From Chitinophaga sp. sic0106 (GTDB lineage: Bacteria; Bacteroidota; Bacteroidia; Chitinophagales; Chitinophagaceae): a DNA stretch of 64,000 bases. The stretch covers positions 1-64,000 of the forward strand of contig NZ_JAHUWJ010000002.1 in the NCBI RefSeq assembly GCF_019219075.1. Reading direction: 5' to 3'. Shown in pieces: positions 31,833 to 40,110 of the stretch. A model generated the notes under the pieces. That model saw only the letters and a program-made list of their open reading frames with translations. It ran no database searches and was not told where the DNA came from. The position numbers were made by a program, and so were the translations under genes. How positions within the stretch are numbered: the stretch's first letter is position 1; every line of letters starts with the position of its first letter.

Positions 31833-32546
31833 ATGACGACACAAGCTGAATATCTCAATAGACCGTCTGCATTAAGTACTGAAGGTGAAGATCTTCTAAA
31901 AAGCATCACATTTATTAGGACCTGGTGCCATGACATTGGCAATTATTTAGGCATGATGCGCAACCTTATTGACCTTGTAAATGATGTTAAGCCAGAACAA
32001 CTTGCTGAAATTTCAGGTATGCTCAGCACGACATGCCGTATGATGGAAGATATACACGAAAACATCAAGGAATACACACGAGGTGCTACAGGAATTAACT
32101 TCCAACAGGTTAAAATATCTGAAATCATAATGGACCTTATCCAAATTTATAATGGTATGGCCAGTTCACACGGAGTAACTCTGATAGCCGATATTCAGTC
32201 GGAAGGTATTCCTTTAATTATGGCAGATCGGCTAAAACTGAATCAAACACTTTCTAATCTCATTTCCAATGCAATAAAATTCTCAAGGGCAGGGGCAGAT
32301 GTATTGATTGAGGTAATATGTGGAACAGAGTTGATGATATCGGTAAAGGATTTCGGCATTGGTATTCCCACGGAAAAGCTGGTTGATGTTTTCAAGCCAT
32401 ACACAAGGCTAAATAAGGATTATCCTGGCACTGGGTTGGGGCTGGCCAACTGCAAGAGATTCATGGATGAAATGGGTGGAAAATTAACGGTTATTAGTAA
32501 GTCCGGGGAGGGGTCAACCTTTACAGTCACAATCCCCGTTGTTTGA
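31833..32546 (+). CDS. Soluble histidine kinase in the prophage (237 aa)
   Basis: This 237-residue kinase core has an H-box with the phospho-acceptor His in 'TWCHDIGNYLGMM' (H33), an N-box 'NQTLSNLISNAIKFS' (near 143), 'DFGIGIP', 'FKPYTR' and the G2 box 'GTGLGLANC'. It has no membrane segment, sensor domain or receiver domain, and no response regulator gene is adjacent. It could phosphorylate host response regulators, changing lysogen signalling. Found between accessory genes and the integrase. Confidence 0.82.
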   Translation: MTTQAEYLNRPSALSTEGEDLLKSITFIRTWCHDIGNYLGMMRNLIDLVNDVKPEQLAEISGMLSTTCRMMEDIHENIKEYTRGATGINFQQVKISEIIMDLIQIYNGMASSHGVTLIADIQSEGIPLIMADRLKLNQTLSNLISNAIKFSRAGADVLIEVICGTELMISVKDFGIGIPTEKLVDVFKPYTRLNKDYPGTGLGLANCKRFMDEMGGKLTVISKSGEGSTFTVTIPVV

Positions 32547-32595
32547 ATTGCGGCACAAAAGACTAATGTATAGGGCAGGAGTAGTGGATAAAACA

Positions 32596-32623
32596 GATAG
32601 CCCTGCTATTTAACAGGGCTATC
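32596..32623. terminator. Shared terminator of histidine kinase and integrase
   Basis: A 10-bp perfect stem (gatagccctg/cagggctatc) with an 8-nt loop lies between the convergent kinase and integrase genes. It can act in both directions; the flanking T/A runs are short. Confidence 0.75.
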
Positions 32624-32625
32624 CT

Positions 32626-33831
32626 TTAAAAATCAATTGTTTCAAATTCAGGATTATCCTGTTGGTTTAGACTGCGCATATATATCTGAAAATTTTTAAG
32701 TGACTTATGCCCAGTCTGTTTCATGGCCCCGGAGATGCTTGCGCCCCGCCTGAGTGCCTCATCCACCCCCGTGTGTTTGAATACGTAAGGGGTATGGTGC
32801 TCTGAAAGCCGGAGCGGCTTACGTACCTTTTCTCTAAACATTGTGGTAATGCTATCCCGTTTGATGTATGGGCGCGGGCTTGGCTGGGGGCCACCTCCCT
32901 TTTTGTAAATACCAAAAACATAGTAATCCTCCAGTTTTACCTTCGGGTAGGTTTTGCTGTAGCGGTCATAGATCACCTGCAGGTTCTTCCTGAGTTCCCT
33001 CAAATGCTTCCTTAGTGCCGGCGGCAATACGATGGTTCGCTGGGTATCATTTTTTGCAATATCTGGTGGGAGGTTTATACGGTAGCGCTCAAAATCTATG
33101 TGCTTAATTTTGATCCTCAACAGTTCCAGCGGTCGCATGAAGGTATAGTAAATGTAATCGCAGAAAACGCCTAATTCGGGGTATTTACGCATCGTGAAGT
33201 TCCTAACAAGCCTTATTTGCGGTGGCGTGAATATCGTGGCGCTACCGGTGTTTTTCTTCTGGTTTTTGGTATCCGCAAAAGGATTTTGGCTGATGATTTT
33301 CCGCTCTTTGATCATGTCGAATAAAGAGAACGGCATCTGCCGGAAAGAATTAAAGTAAGAACCGGTGTGCCCCGCTTTCGAGCAGTGATCCAAATACTCG
33401 TAGGCATGTCTGGTTAGAAACTCGGATACTGGCAGATGACCGTAAGAGCTTTTATTGAGCCATGCCATCCAGTGTTGATATTTATACACGTAGGTCCTTA
33501 CACTGTCTTTTTCCAGGGTAGGCGTTTTTAATTCCCACATTTCCGTGTGGAGTTCCAGGACGGTTTTAGGTTGCCCCTGTATTTCATTTTCCCAGGGGTT
33601 CCAACCGCCTTTTAATAGTTCATGCAATTCCGAGGCCAGCGCCTTTGCCTCGCGGCGGCGATCTTCCAGTGTGCTAAAATAGTTGATTCCTTTTTTGTAG
33701 CGGAACTGCTTACGTTTGCCAGTGAGCGGTCCGGGGCCGGGGTGGGTATGTCTAAAATGAACAAACCACTGTTCAGAAAGATCTGAACAGTGGTCGAAAA
33801 TCTTCGGTTTCGTAAATCCTGCTTTTGACAT
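32626..33831 (-). CDS. Tyrosine recombinase integrase (401 aa)
   Basis: This is the phage integrase. Counting from ATG 33831 it has an N-terminal arm-binding region, a core-binding domain (about 88-190) and a catalytic domain with Arg I in YTFMRPLELLRI (R233), the box II 'PYVFKHTG', H375 in TGHKS and the nucleophile Y384 in QIYMRS. In box II the usual HxxR reads Y-V-F-K, a variant common among Bacteroidota integrases. It lies next to attR and the tRNA. A TTG at 33837 is an alternative start. Confidence 0.92.
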   Translation of the reverse strand: MSKAGFTKPKIFDHCSDLSEQWFVHFRHTHPGPGPLTGKRKQFRYKKGINYFSTLEDRRREAKALASELHELLKGGWNPWENEIQGQPKTVLELHTEMWELKTPTLEKDSVRTYVYKYQHWMAWLNKSSYGHLPVSEFLTRHAYEYLDHCSKAGHTGSYFNSFRQMPFSLFDMIKERKIISQNPFADTKNQKKNTGSATIFTPPQIRLVRNFTMRKYPELGVFCDYIYYTFMRPLELLRIKIKHIDFERYRINLPPDIAKNDTQRTIVLPPALRKHLRELRKNLQVIYDRYSKTYPKVKLEDYYVFGIYKKGGGPQPSPRPYIKRDSITTMFREKVRKPLRLSEHHTPYVFKHTGVDEALRRGASISGAMKQTGHKSLKNFQIYMRSLNQQDNPEFETIDF

Positions 33832-33847
33832 GTTCAATTGATTTTTG

Positions 33848-33865
33848 GTTACCTTTTCTGTTACC
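33848..33865. promoter_or_regulatory. Candidate integrase arm sites, right end
   Basis: GTTACC-N6-GTTACC (33848-33853, 33860-33865) in the same orientation and spacing as at 267-284. The pair is flanked by two copies of ttcaattga (33834-33842 and 33870-33878). It overlaps the integrase promoter region, so integrase may autoregulate. Confidence 0.45.
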
Positions 33866-33918
33866 TTTTTTCAATTGACGCTCCGCAAAGTCGCCGCAGT
33901 ATTAACTATCCCAAATAG

Positions 33919-33937
33919 TTGTGCGAAGGAGGAGATT
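33919..33937. repeat. attR core (19-bp direct repeat in tRNA-Leu)
   Basis: TTGTGCGAAGGAGGAGATT, identical to attL. On the minus strand it covers the 3' acceptor arm and part of the T-arm of tRNA-Leu, so integration leaves a complete tRNA gene. Confidence 0.9.
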
Positions 33938-34005
33938 CGAACTCCCAAGCCCTTTCAGGCACTACCACCTCAAAGTAGCGCGTCTACCAATTTCGCCACC
34001 TTCGC
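33922..34005 (-). tRNA. tRNA-Leu (GAG)
   Basis: An 84-nt class II tRNA on the minus strand: acceptor GCGAAGG/CCTTCGC, D-arm with TTGGTAGACGC, anticodon loop TTGAGGT giving anticodon GAG, a long variable arm, and T-arm GGAGTTCGAATCTCC. CCA is not encoded. It is the prophage attachment site; its original terminator is now at 121-155. Confidence 0.93.
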
Positions 34006-34097
34006 GTTTTTTGTGTGGCATCTGTGTGAGATGGGATGCAAAAGTAAGCGCTTTTTTGAAATGAGCAAATTTATTTATTCATTTTTTCAAAAAAGTT

Positions 34098-35246
34098 TCA
34101 TTTCCGCAGTATGATTCTGAAGGTAGTACCCTTATTCAGTTCGGAATTTTTTACGCTGAGTTTACCTTTGTGATAGTCCTCAATAATACGTTTGGCAAGG
34201 GATAGGCCAAGGCCCCAGCCTCTTTTTTTGGTAGAAAATCCTGGCCTGAAAATTTTATCAAGGTTCATTTTTGCAATGCCTTTTCCGGTATCTGCAATGT
34301 CGACGGTGACTACCGAGGGATGATTTTCGATGGTAATATCGATGTTACCTTTTCCTTCCATGGCGTCGAGTGCGTTCTTCAGCAGGTTCTCTATCACCCA
34401 GTCAAACAGCGGCGCAGAAATCATTACCGGCAGTTCAGTTTCGGCAGTGTGTACACCGATCTGAATTTTTTGAGGCGCACGGCGGCGGATGTACGCGGCC
34501 ATATCTTCTATCTGGCGAATGATATCTCTTTGCTCCAATTTGGGCACGCTGCCGATTTTCGAGAAGCGGTCGGTAATGAGTTTGAGCCGGTCTACATCTT
34601 TGGTCAGCTCATTCACAAAAGGAACGTTGGCCTCGTTTTCCCGGAGTATTTCCAGCCAGGCCTCTATGGACGACAACGGAGTGCCCAGCTGATGGGCCGT
34701 TTCCTTGGCCAGCCCTACCCATACCAGGTTTTGGGTGGCGCGATTGGTAGAAGATAAGCCGAATAATACCGCACCAATAAACAGTGCTACCACCAGCAAT
34801 TGTATGTAGGGATAGTATTTGATCTGTTTAAGAATGAGGGAGTCGCCGTAGTACACGTAGTTATATACTTTATTTTTCGCGTCGATTTCTATGATGAATG
34901 GCGGATGCTGTTTCTTGAATGACAGTAGTTGTTCCTGCAGCAGGGTAGGGTTTTGGGAGATTTTTGTGGTATCGAGGTTACGACTGTCCACTATATTTCC
35001 GGCAGCATCGGTTTGGATAAGCGGGATGGTGGTATTGGTAGTAACAATTTCTGTGGCCAGGTTCAGGTTGGCGTCGGAGCCGGACTTGAGTAGTTCCCGG
35101 TAGGCTTCTACCCAGGTGGCTACCTTTTTTCTTTCTTCGTCCTGAATTTTGGCCGACAGGTTACTTACAAACCAGATGGTAGCTGCAATAATGGCTACGG
35201 CAATGGTTACCAGGACAAATTTCCAGCCGATAAACTGTTTAAACAT
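34098..35246 (-). CDS. Membrane sensor histidine kinase (382 aa)
   Basis: Two membrane segments (about residues 9-28 and 146-165) flank a ~115-residue periplasmic sensor region. The kinase core follows with an H-box in 'KETAHQLGTPLSSIEAWLEI', an N-box 'NLLKNALDAMEGKG', 'DTGKGIAK' and 'GWGLGLSLAKRIIEDYH'. No response regulator gene is adjacent, so the partner is unknown. It lies just outside the prophage; the next gene is divergent. Confidence 0.88.
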   Translation of the reverse strand: MFKQFIGWKFVLVTIAVAIIAATIWFVSNLSAKIQDEERKKVATWVEAYRELLKSGSDANLNLATEIVTTNTTIPLIQTDAAGNIVDSRNLDTTKISQNPTLLQEQLLSFKKQHPPFIIEIDAKNKVYNYVYYGDSLILKQIKYYPYIQLLVVALFIGAVLFGLSSTNRATQNLVWVGLAKETAHQLGTPLSSIEAWLEILRENEANVPFVNELTKDVDRLKLITDRFSKIGSVPKLEQRDIIRQIEDMAAYIRRRAPQKIQIGVHTAETELPVMISAPLFDWVIENLLKNALDAMEGKGNIDITIENHPSVVTVDIADTGKGIAKMNLDKIFRPGFSTKKRGWGLGLSLAKRIIEDYHKGKLSVKNSELNKGTTFRIILRK

Positions 35247-35366
35247 ACTCCTAATTTAAGGTATAATCCGCTTCACTGATTCTTAAAACGTTGGCAAATA
35301 TTAAAATCCTTTGTTGCATATTTGCATCTCTTAAAACCTATTTTTCACGCATAAACGTATTAACAG

Positions 35367-36413
35367 TTGTCTGTATTGCCATCAGTAGCCGTTGTAATTC
35401 TAAACTGGAACGGGAAGAAATTCCTGGAGCAGTTCTTACCGTCTGTCTGCCAGTCTACCTACGGTAATCTGCAGCTGATTATGTCCGACAATGCGTCTGC
35501 CGACGACAGCGTGGCTTACGTGGAGCAGCATTATCCCCAGGTGCGGGTGATCCGCAACCCGCATAACAATGGGTTTGCAGGCGGTTATAATGAGGCGCTT
35601 CAACACGTGGAGGCAGATATATATGTACTGCTGAACCAGGATGTGGAAGTGGAGGCCGGCTGGATTGAGCCGGTGATAGCCATGATGCAGCAGGACCCGA
35701 AAATTGCAGCCTGTCAGCCTAAACTGCGTTCCTGGCACAACCGGGATGAATTTGAATACGCCGGTGCTGCCGGCGGCTGGATGGATATCCTCGGCTATAC
35801 GTTTTGCCGGGGCAGGATACTATATACCACAGAAAAAGACCTGGGTCAGTATGATGATCCGCAGGATATTTTCTGGGCTACCGGGGCAGCACTGTTTATC
35901 CGGTCGCACTGTTTCCATGAGGCGGGTGGCTTTGATGCCGATTTTTTTGCCCACATGGAAGAGGTGGATCTCTGCTGGCGGCTGAAACGCCTGGGCTACC
36001 GGATCTGTTATTGTCCGGAGTCGGTGGTGTATCACGTAGGTGGTGGTAGCTTACCACAAGGTAATCCCCGCAAGCTCTACCTGAATTTCCGGAATAACCT
36101 GATGATGCTCTGGAAAAACCTGCATAGCGAGGACCGGTGGATTGTATTATCCCAGCGATTTTTCCTGGATATCCTGGCCGCGATGAAGAGCCTGGCAGCA
36201 GGCAAGCCAAAGGATATGAAAGCCATCTTCAAGGCTTATATCGATTACCGCCGGTGGAGGCGGCATTATAAGCATGATCCGCAACTGCCCGATGTGAAGT
36301 TAATGACGCTGAGTGGCGTTTTTCACGGGATTATGATATGGAGATATTACTTCCTCCAGCATAAGAAATTCTCGGAGCTGAAACACGAAAAAGCCCGGAA
36401 AGTGGTTTTTTAA
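35367..36413 (+). CDS. Family 2 glycosyltransferase (348 aa)
   Basis: This 348-residue GT-A enzyme has 'VVILNWNGKKFLEQFLPSV', 'MSDNASADDSV', 'NNGFAGGYNEAL' and the DxD-like 'LNQDVEVEAGW', as in rhamnosyl/glycosyltransferases of cell-surface polysaccharide synthesis. A C-terminal amphipathic region (LYLNFRNNLMMLWKN) is typical. An in-frame stop at 35361 forces a non-ATG start; I use the TTG at 35367. Confidence 0.88.
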   Translation: MSVLPSVAVVILNWNGKKFLEQFLPSVCQSTYGNLQLIMSDNASADDSVAYVEQHYPQVRVIRNPHNNGFAGGYNEALQHVEADIYVLLNQDVEVEAGWIEPVIAMMQQDPKIAACQPKLRSWHNRDEFEYAGAAGGWMDILGYTFCRGRILYTTEKDLGQYDDPQDIFWATGAALFIRSHCFHEAGGFDADFFAHMEEVDLCWRLKRLGYRICYCPESVVYHVGGGSLPQGNPRKLYLNFRNNLMMLWKNLHSEDRWIVLSQRFFLDILAAMKSLAAGKPKDMKAIFKAYIDYRRWRRHYKHDPQLPDVKLMTLSGVFHGIMIWRYYFLQHKKFSELKHEKARKVVF

Positions 36414-36421
36414 AATTTACT

Positions 36422-36451
36422 TTGATTATTTGTCTGGTTAATGTAAGTTTG
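36422..36451 (+). promoter_or_regulatory. Bacteroidota-type promoter
   Basis: TTG (36422-36424), 19-bp spacer, TAAGTTTG (36444-36451), matching TTG-N19-TAnnTTTG. The downstream ATG is at 36471. Confidence 0.65.
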
Positions 36452-36470
36452 CATCGGAAATAAACTGAAT

Positions 36471-36683
36471 ATGGAACACAATACAGTAGAAAACACAGTA
36501 GAGAATAAGAACGATATCACCGTAGATAAGGTATCTACCAGCCGATTCATCTTTTATGTGCAATTGTTTTGTTTGATGGCATTTATGCTGGGTGGTTGCT
36601 ACAATCTCTACAAACACAAGTATAAAGGTAAGCCTGAAGTAGCTGTTCCAGAAAGTACACTGTACAATCCAAAATATAAATAA
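36471..36683 (+). CDS. Small single-span membrane protein (70 aa)
   Basis: This 70-residue protein has a polar N-terminus rich in Asn/Glu/Thr, one hydrophobic segment (about residues 26-46, FIFYVQLFCLMAFMLGG) and a basic, Tyr-rich tail. It has its own promoter and terminator, so it is an independent gene. No family is recognised. Confidence 0.65.
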   Translation: MEHNTVENTVENKNDITVDKVSTSRFIFYVQLFCLMAFMLGGCYNLYKHKYKGKPEVAVPESTLYNPKYK

Positions 36684-36708
36684 GCGATCAGCTTCAACAT
36701 AACTATCA

Positions 36709-36742
36709 AAAAAGCCTTCCGGATTTCTGGAAGGCTTTTTAT
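36709..36742 (+). terminator. Rho-independent terminator
   Basis: A 10-bp perfect stem (aaagccttcc/ggaaggcttt), 8-nt loop, followed by Ts. Confidence 0.85.
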
Positions 36743-36849
36743 TTTCCGCATGCCGTAAATGGTTTTCCCGATTTGATCAGCGGAAGCCTCCAAAAAGTCT
36801 GAATTTTGTATAGTTGGCTGATACGTAGCGGCCGGCGTGGTCAAATCTT

Positions 36850-38079
36850 ATGTTCAGAAGGAAGGGAAAAAAACAGGACAAGCGCGGAAAATCTGGTTTC
36901 CGCAAGATAGTAGACTGGCTGCATTTGTGGCTGGGGCTGTTTTCTGGTATTATTATCGTCATTATCTCCATCACCGGTTGCCTCTTTGTATTCCAAAAGG
37001 AAATTAATGAGATGGTGTATCACAAACAGATATTTGTTGCACCTGCTCAAACGGCTACCTTGCCTGTTACCCAGCTCAGGGCTACTGCACAGGCCTATTT
37101 AGGGGCCGATAAGCCTATCAATTTTATGACGGCATACGCCGCACCCGACAAAGCCTGGGAATTCATGGCTTACAAATACAATGATACCGGACTCACTTAT
37201 TTCGATATATGTGAATATTCTGAAACTGTGTACGTAAACCCGTACACCGGTGCTGTTACCGGTGCGGTGGATTATAAGCACAATTTCTTCTACATTGTTA
37301 AGTTCATGCATTGGAGTTTGCTGCTCAATGATAAAATCGGGCAGCCGATCATTGGCTGGAGCACTTTTATCTTCGTGATCCTGCTAATTACCGGCCTGAT
37401 CATGTGGTGGCCTAAAAAGTGGACAAAGGCTACGCGCGAACAGAGCTTTAAAGTAAAATGGAAAGCCAGCTGGAAACGCGTGAATTACGACCTGCATAAT
37501 GTCCTGGGCTTCTATGCCCTGGTGATTGCGCTGGTATTGGCGCTTACAGGAATGGTATGGTCCTTTTCCTGGTTCCAGGCTACCGTATATGTAGTGGCTT
37601 CGGGTACTACCACACCACCCGACAGAAGCAGCAAAACTTCAGCCGTGGCAACGGAAGGGGTGAACAAGCTGCAGGTGCTGGACAAGTCCTTTGATGACGC
37701 ACGCCGTATATTGCCTGATATGAAACGGTATGCCATATACGCAGCTGCTGATCCAACAGGCGTGAACAGCATCTCTGGTTATAAGCGATCAGAAACCTAT
37801 TACGGGGCCGATGTGCTGCAATTTGACCAGTATACAGGCAAGTTGCTGCAAAGAAGAAATGATACGCATAAGAATGCGGGAGAGCGTTTGATTGAAATGA
37901 ACTATGATATCCACGTGGGTGCTATTGGTGGCATCTGGGGGAAAATCATTGCGTTTGTGGTGAGTCTGATCTGTGGATCACTGCCAGTGACGGGCTTCTA
38001 CGTGTGGTGGAATAAGAAAAAGAAAACAAAGAAAAAGATCGTTTTGACTAATCATTCGACGGAAATTACATCTTTGTAA
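36850..38079 (+). CDS. PepSY-associated membrane protein (409 aa)
   Basis: This 409-residue PepSY_TM family protein has four predicted membrane segments: near residues 30-55 ('WLGLFSGIIIVIISITGCLF'), 175-200, 215-245 and 360-390. Large extracytoplasmic regions carry PepSY-like repeats. Conserved His residues are present in 'VDWLHLWLGL', 'FMHWSLLLND', 'DLHNVLGFY' and 'YDIHVGAIGG'. Such proteins are linked to iron uptake and siderophore reduction. The start is supported by the ATG at 36850 and a signal-anchor N-terminus. Confidence 0.82.
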   Translation: MFRRKGKKQDKRGKSGFRKIVDWLHLWLGLFSGIIIVIISITGCLFVFQKEINEMVYHKQIFVAPAQTATLPVTQLRATAQAYLGADKPINFMTAYAAPDKAWEFMAYKYNDTGLTYFDICEYSETVYVNPYTGAVTGAVDYKHNFFYIVKFMHWSLLLNDKIGQPIIGWSTFIFVILLITGLIMWWPKKWTKATREQSFKVKWKASWKRVNYDLHNVLGFYALVIALVLALTGMVWSFSWFQATVYVVASGTTTPPDRSSKTSAVATEGVNKLQVLDKSFDDARRILPDMKRYAIYAAADPTGVNSISGYKRSETYYGADVLQFDQYTGKLLQRRNDTHKNAGERLIEMNYDIHVGAIGGIWGKIIAFVVSLICGSLPVTGFYVWWNKKKKTKKKIVLTNHSTEITSL

Positions 38080-38190
38080 ATAAAAATAAATAAAATAATT
38101 TATAGGCTGAAATGCTTAGTAGTAAGTGGTTTCAGCCTTTTTTAAACAATTGTGGTTGCCGAAAAATCTGAAAAAAGTTGAAAAGAAATT

Positions 38191-38219
38191 TTGTGATTTA
38201 ACTTCGTTTCCTATCTTTG
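38191..38219 (+). promoter_or_regulatory. Promoter of the tRNA-Gly cluster
   Basis: TTG (38191-38193), 18-bp spacer, TATCTTTG (38212-38219), a near-perfect Bacteroidota housekeeping promoter about 77 bp upstream of the first tRNA. Confidence 0.8.
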
Positions 38220-38295
38220 CAATCCCAACGAAAAAAGGACACTACCTGAAACAGTAACAACAGGTTACGATTGTTGGAAAGATCTTAACAGTTAT

Positions 38296-38368
<73 letters not shown>

Positions 38369-38419
38369 CCAGTCTGTATTTGTCTAAAGGACAGGTATTA
38401 AATTGACATCATTGCCTCT

Positions 38420-38492
<73 letters not shown>

Positions 38493-38543
38493 CCAGTCTG
38501 TATCTGTCTAAAGGGCAGGTACTTATTATTAACATATTCCCTT

Positions 38544-38616
<73 letters not shown>

Positions 38617-38618
38617 CA

Positions 38619-38652
38619 AAGCCTGATCAGGATTACTGATCAGGCTTTTTTT
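38619..38652 (+). terminator. Terminator of the tRNA-Gly cluster
   Basis: A 12-bp stem (aagcctgatcag/ctgatcaggctt), 5-nt loop and a long T-tract. Confidence 0.9.
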
Positions 38653-38655
38653 ATG

Positions 38656-38805
38656 CGATTTGGTTGGGTTTCGGGACCGTAGTCCCAATCCCTCCCCAGG
38701 CAGCGGACACCGAAGGGTGGCCGCTGCCTGGGCAAACAGGCGGGAAGTTTACCACGGTTATTCCGCTAAAATTTCGTATCTTTGCACTCGGAAATAAGCC
38801 AGGGT
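38656..38805 (+). promoter_or_regulatory. Intergenic region with hairpin and -7 element
   Basis: A long dyad around 38695-38731 (cccaggcagcgg...ccgctgcctggg) is followed by TATCTTTG at 38777-38784, a match to the Bacteroidota -7 box. No good TTG lies at the expected -33 distance. This is the likely promoter region for the GNAT-like gene at 38921, giving a leader of about 130 nt. Confidence 0.4.
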
Positions 38806-38895
38806 ATGTCCATACCAGCTAACCAGTCTTCAACTATCTTATTTATCTACCTCCTTTTTTGGACAATACTTTCCCTTATTTACCTGAAAAGGTAA
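38806..38895 (+). CDS. Possible leader peptide, hydrophobic (29 aa)
   Basis: A 29-codon ORF in the leader of the GNAT-like gene. The product would be MSIPANQSSTILFIYLLFWT then ILSLIYLKR: a membrane-spanning peptide. It ends 25 bp before the next ATG. It could be a small membrane protein or a chance ORF in an AT-rich leader. Confidence 0.25.
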   Translation: MSIPANQSSTILFIYLLFWTILSLIYLKR

Positions 38896-38920
38896 CAAGT
38901 ACGATTTAACAAAAATTATC

Positions 38921-39214
38921 ATGAAGGATTTTAAGATTATCGACAACAAGGAAGCCAGACAATTTGAGGCGCATATCAGCGGTCAACTGGCGAAAGTGAT
39001 TTATGAAAGAAACGGTAGCCGTATTTTCCTTACCGGCGCAGAAGTGCCTCCAACACTGGAAAAACAGGGTGTAACAGCCATGTTGTTAGGAAAGGTAATG
39101 GAAGAGATTCAGGCGCAGAACGTTAGAATGGTGCCTACCAGTAAAAAGGTAGCAGAATATGTACGTAGTAATCCTCGTTGGAAGTCTTTACTGGCCCACG
39201 GTTTACACATCTAA
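38921..39214 (+). CDS. Small GNAT-like acetyltransferase (97 aa)
   Basis: This 97-residue protein matches the short YjdJ-like GNAT family: an N-terminal 'RQFEAHISGQLAKVIYERNG', 'IFLTGAEVPPTLEKQGV' and the C-terminal 'VPTSKKVAEYVRSNPRWKSL'. The family is about half the length of full GNATs and its substrate is generally unknown. It has its own upstream leader. Confidence 0.8.
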   Translation: MKDFKIIDNKEARQFEAHISGQLAKVIYERNGSRIFLTGAEVPPTLEKQGVTAMLLGKVMEEIQAQNVRMVPTSKKVAEYVRSNPRWKSLLAHGLHI

Positions 39215-39354
39215 TTACATAGCGGAAGGCTATCAACTATTGGCAGTTAGGGAGATGTTTTGATGTTTAACAGAATGGCGCAAGGAGAGCAAAACATCAT
39301 CTCTAATAGCTAATAGCCAATAGCCTGGCTTCATTGGCAGAAAATCCCACCACA

Positions 39355-39852
39355 CTACTTAATTCCCAACTTCGCTTTGGCAAGCGGCAACAGATCATCT
39401 GCTTCGTTAGCCACTACAACCGCGTCTCTGGAGTTATCAAGCACCAGCGCATAACCCTTTTCTTTAAGGAGCGCTTTTAAAACATCTTTCGCTTTGGCAA
39501 CAATTGGCGTCAGCAGCTCCTGCTCACGTATCGCCACCTTCTCTTCCATCTTATATTTATATTCCTGGATATTCGCTTGTTGCTGCTTTAAGGCAGTTAC
39601 ACGGATTTCTTTCTGTGGATCAGTCATCGTTTTAGCCAGACTATCAAACTCCACGAGGTTCTTCGTGTACTCAGCTACCATCACTTGTCCGTCGGCATTG
39701 AGCTGATCGGCATACTTCTGTAAGGAATCACCCGCTTTTTTCGACTCAGGCATAGCAGCAACCAGCTGCTGAAAATTGATGTAGGCAGTTTTTTGTGCTG
39801 ACGCTCCAATAGTAATCAGGCAGAGCGTCATTAAGGAATAGAGATACTTCAT
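39355..39852 (-). CDS. OmpH/Skp-family periplasmic chaperone (165 aa)
   Basis: The signal peptide (MKYLYSLMTLCLITIGASAQ) is followed by 'KTAYINFQQLVAAMPESKKA', long coiled-coil helices rich in Gln/Lys/Glu, and the C-terminal 'AKDVLKALLKEKGYALVLDN' typical of OmpH. Skp-like trimers hold unfolded outer-membrane proteins in the periplasm. It is a single gene here, without the usual BamA neighbour. Confidence 0.88.
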   Translation of the reverse strand: MKYLYSLMTLCLITIGASAQKTAYINFQQLVAAMPESKKAGDSLQKYADQLNADGQVMVAEYTKNLVEFDSLAKTMTDPQKEIRVTALKQQQANIQEYKYKMEEKVAIREQELLTPIVAKAKDVLKALLKEKGYALVLDNSRDAVVVANEADDLLPLAKAKLGIK

Positions 39853-40020
39853 TTCGGTCGATTAATTAATAATTTCCACCAAAATAATCCGCCTTTTGTG
39901 AAAGTTTTATTAATGCTTCCATAACGTATTGTTAAATTGATGAGATAGCTTGTCAGTTTGTATTTAGGGAGATGTTAATGCATTGATTATCAATGGTGAA
40001 AAATAATTTTAAAGTGGACG

Positions 40021-40046
40021 TAGGGGTACCTTTCCCATAGCGTGTC
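40021..40046 (+). promoter_or_regulatory. ECF-type promoter of the sigma operon
   Basis: TAGGGGTA (40021-40028), 12-bp spacer, CGTGTC (40041-40046). The same two boxes with the same spacing occur at 43501-43526. This is probably the autoregulated promoter of the ECF sigma factor. It overlaps a GTG at 40042, which therefore should not be the start codon. Confidence 0.6.
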
Positions 40047-40110
40047 ATTATTTAAAACATCCAACTTGACAGAAGGAATTATATTTGACCTTAGTTTCCA
40101 AACCCTCAAC

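Larger units (their letters stand above)
154..33937. mobile_element. Complete-looking temperate prophage (myovirus type), about 33.8 kb
   Basis: The element lies between two copies of the 19-bp sequence TTGTGCGAAGGAGGAGATT (154-172 and 33919-33937), the right copy being the 3' end of an intact tRNA-Leu. A tyrosine integrase sits next to the tRNA end and an S24 repressor near the other end. Between them are recognisable modules: replication, lambda-type terminase, portal and capsid, P2-type contractile tail and baseplate, lysis, and accessory genes. No broken structural gene was seen, so the prophage may be inducible; this is inference. Confidence 0.93.

Noticed and set aside
30175..32546. Methylase, small regulators and kinase as a defence island
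   Set aside because: No nuclease, toxin or restriction partner is present. The genes are arranged in different directions with separate terminators, so I treat them as individual accessory genes.
34098..36413. Region right of attR as part of the mobile element
   Set aside because: The 19-bp repeat and the tRNA define the boundary. Genes to the right are ordinary chromosomal genes with typical host promoters.
40042..40110. GTG at 40042 as start of the ECF sigma gene
   Set aside because: The GTG is part of the CGTGTC promoter box shared with 43501-43526, so the ATG at 40111 is more likely.
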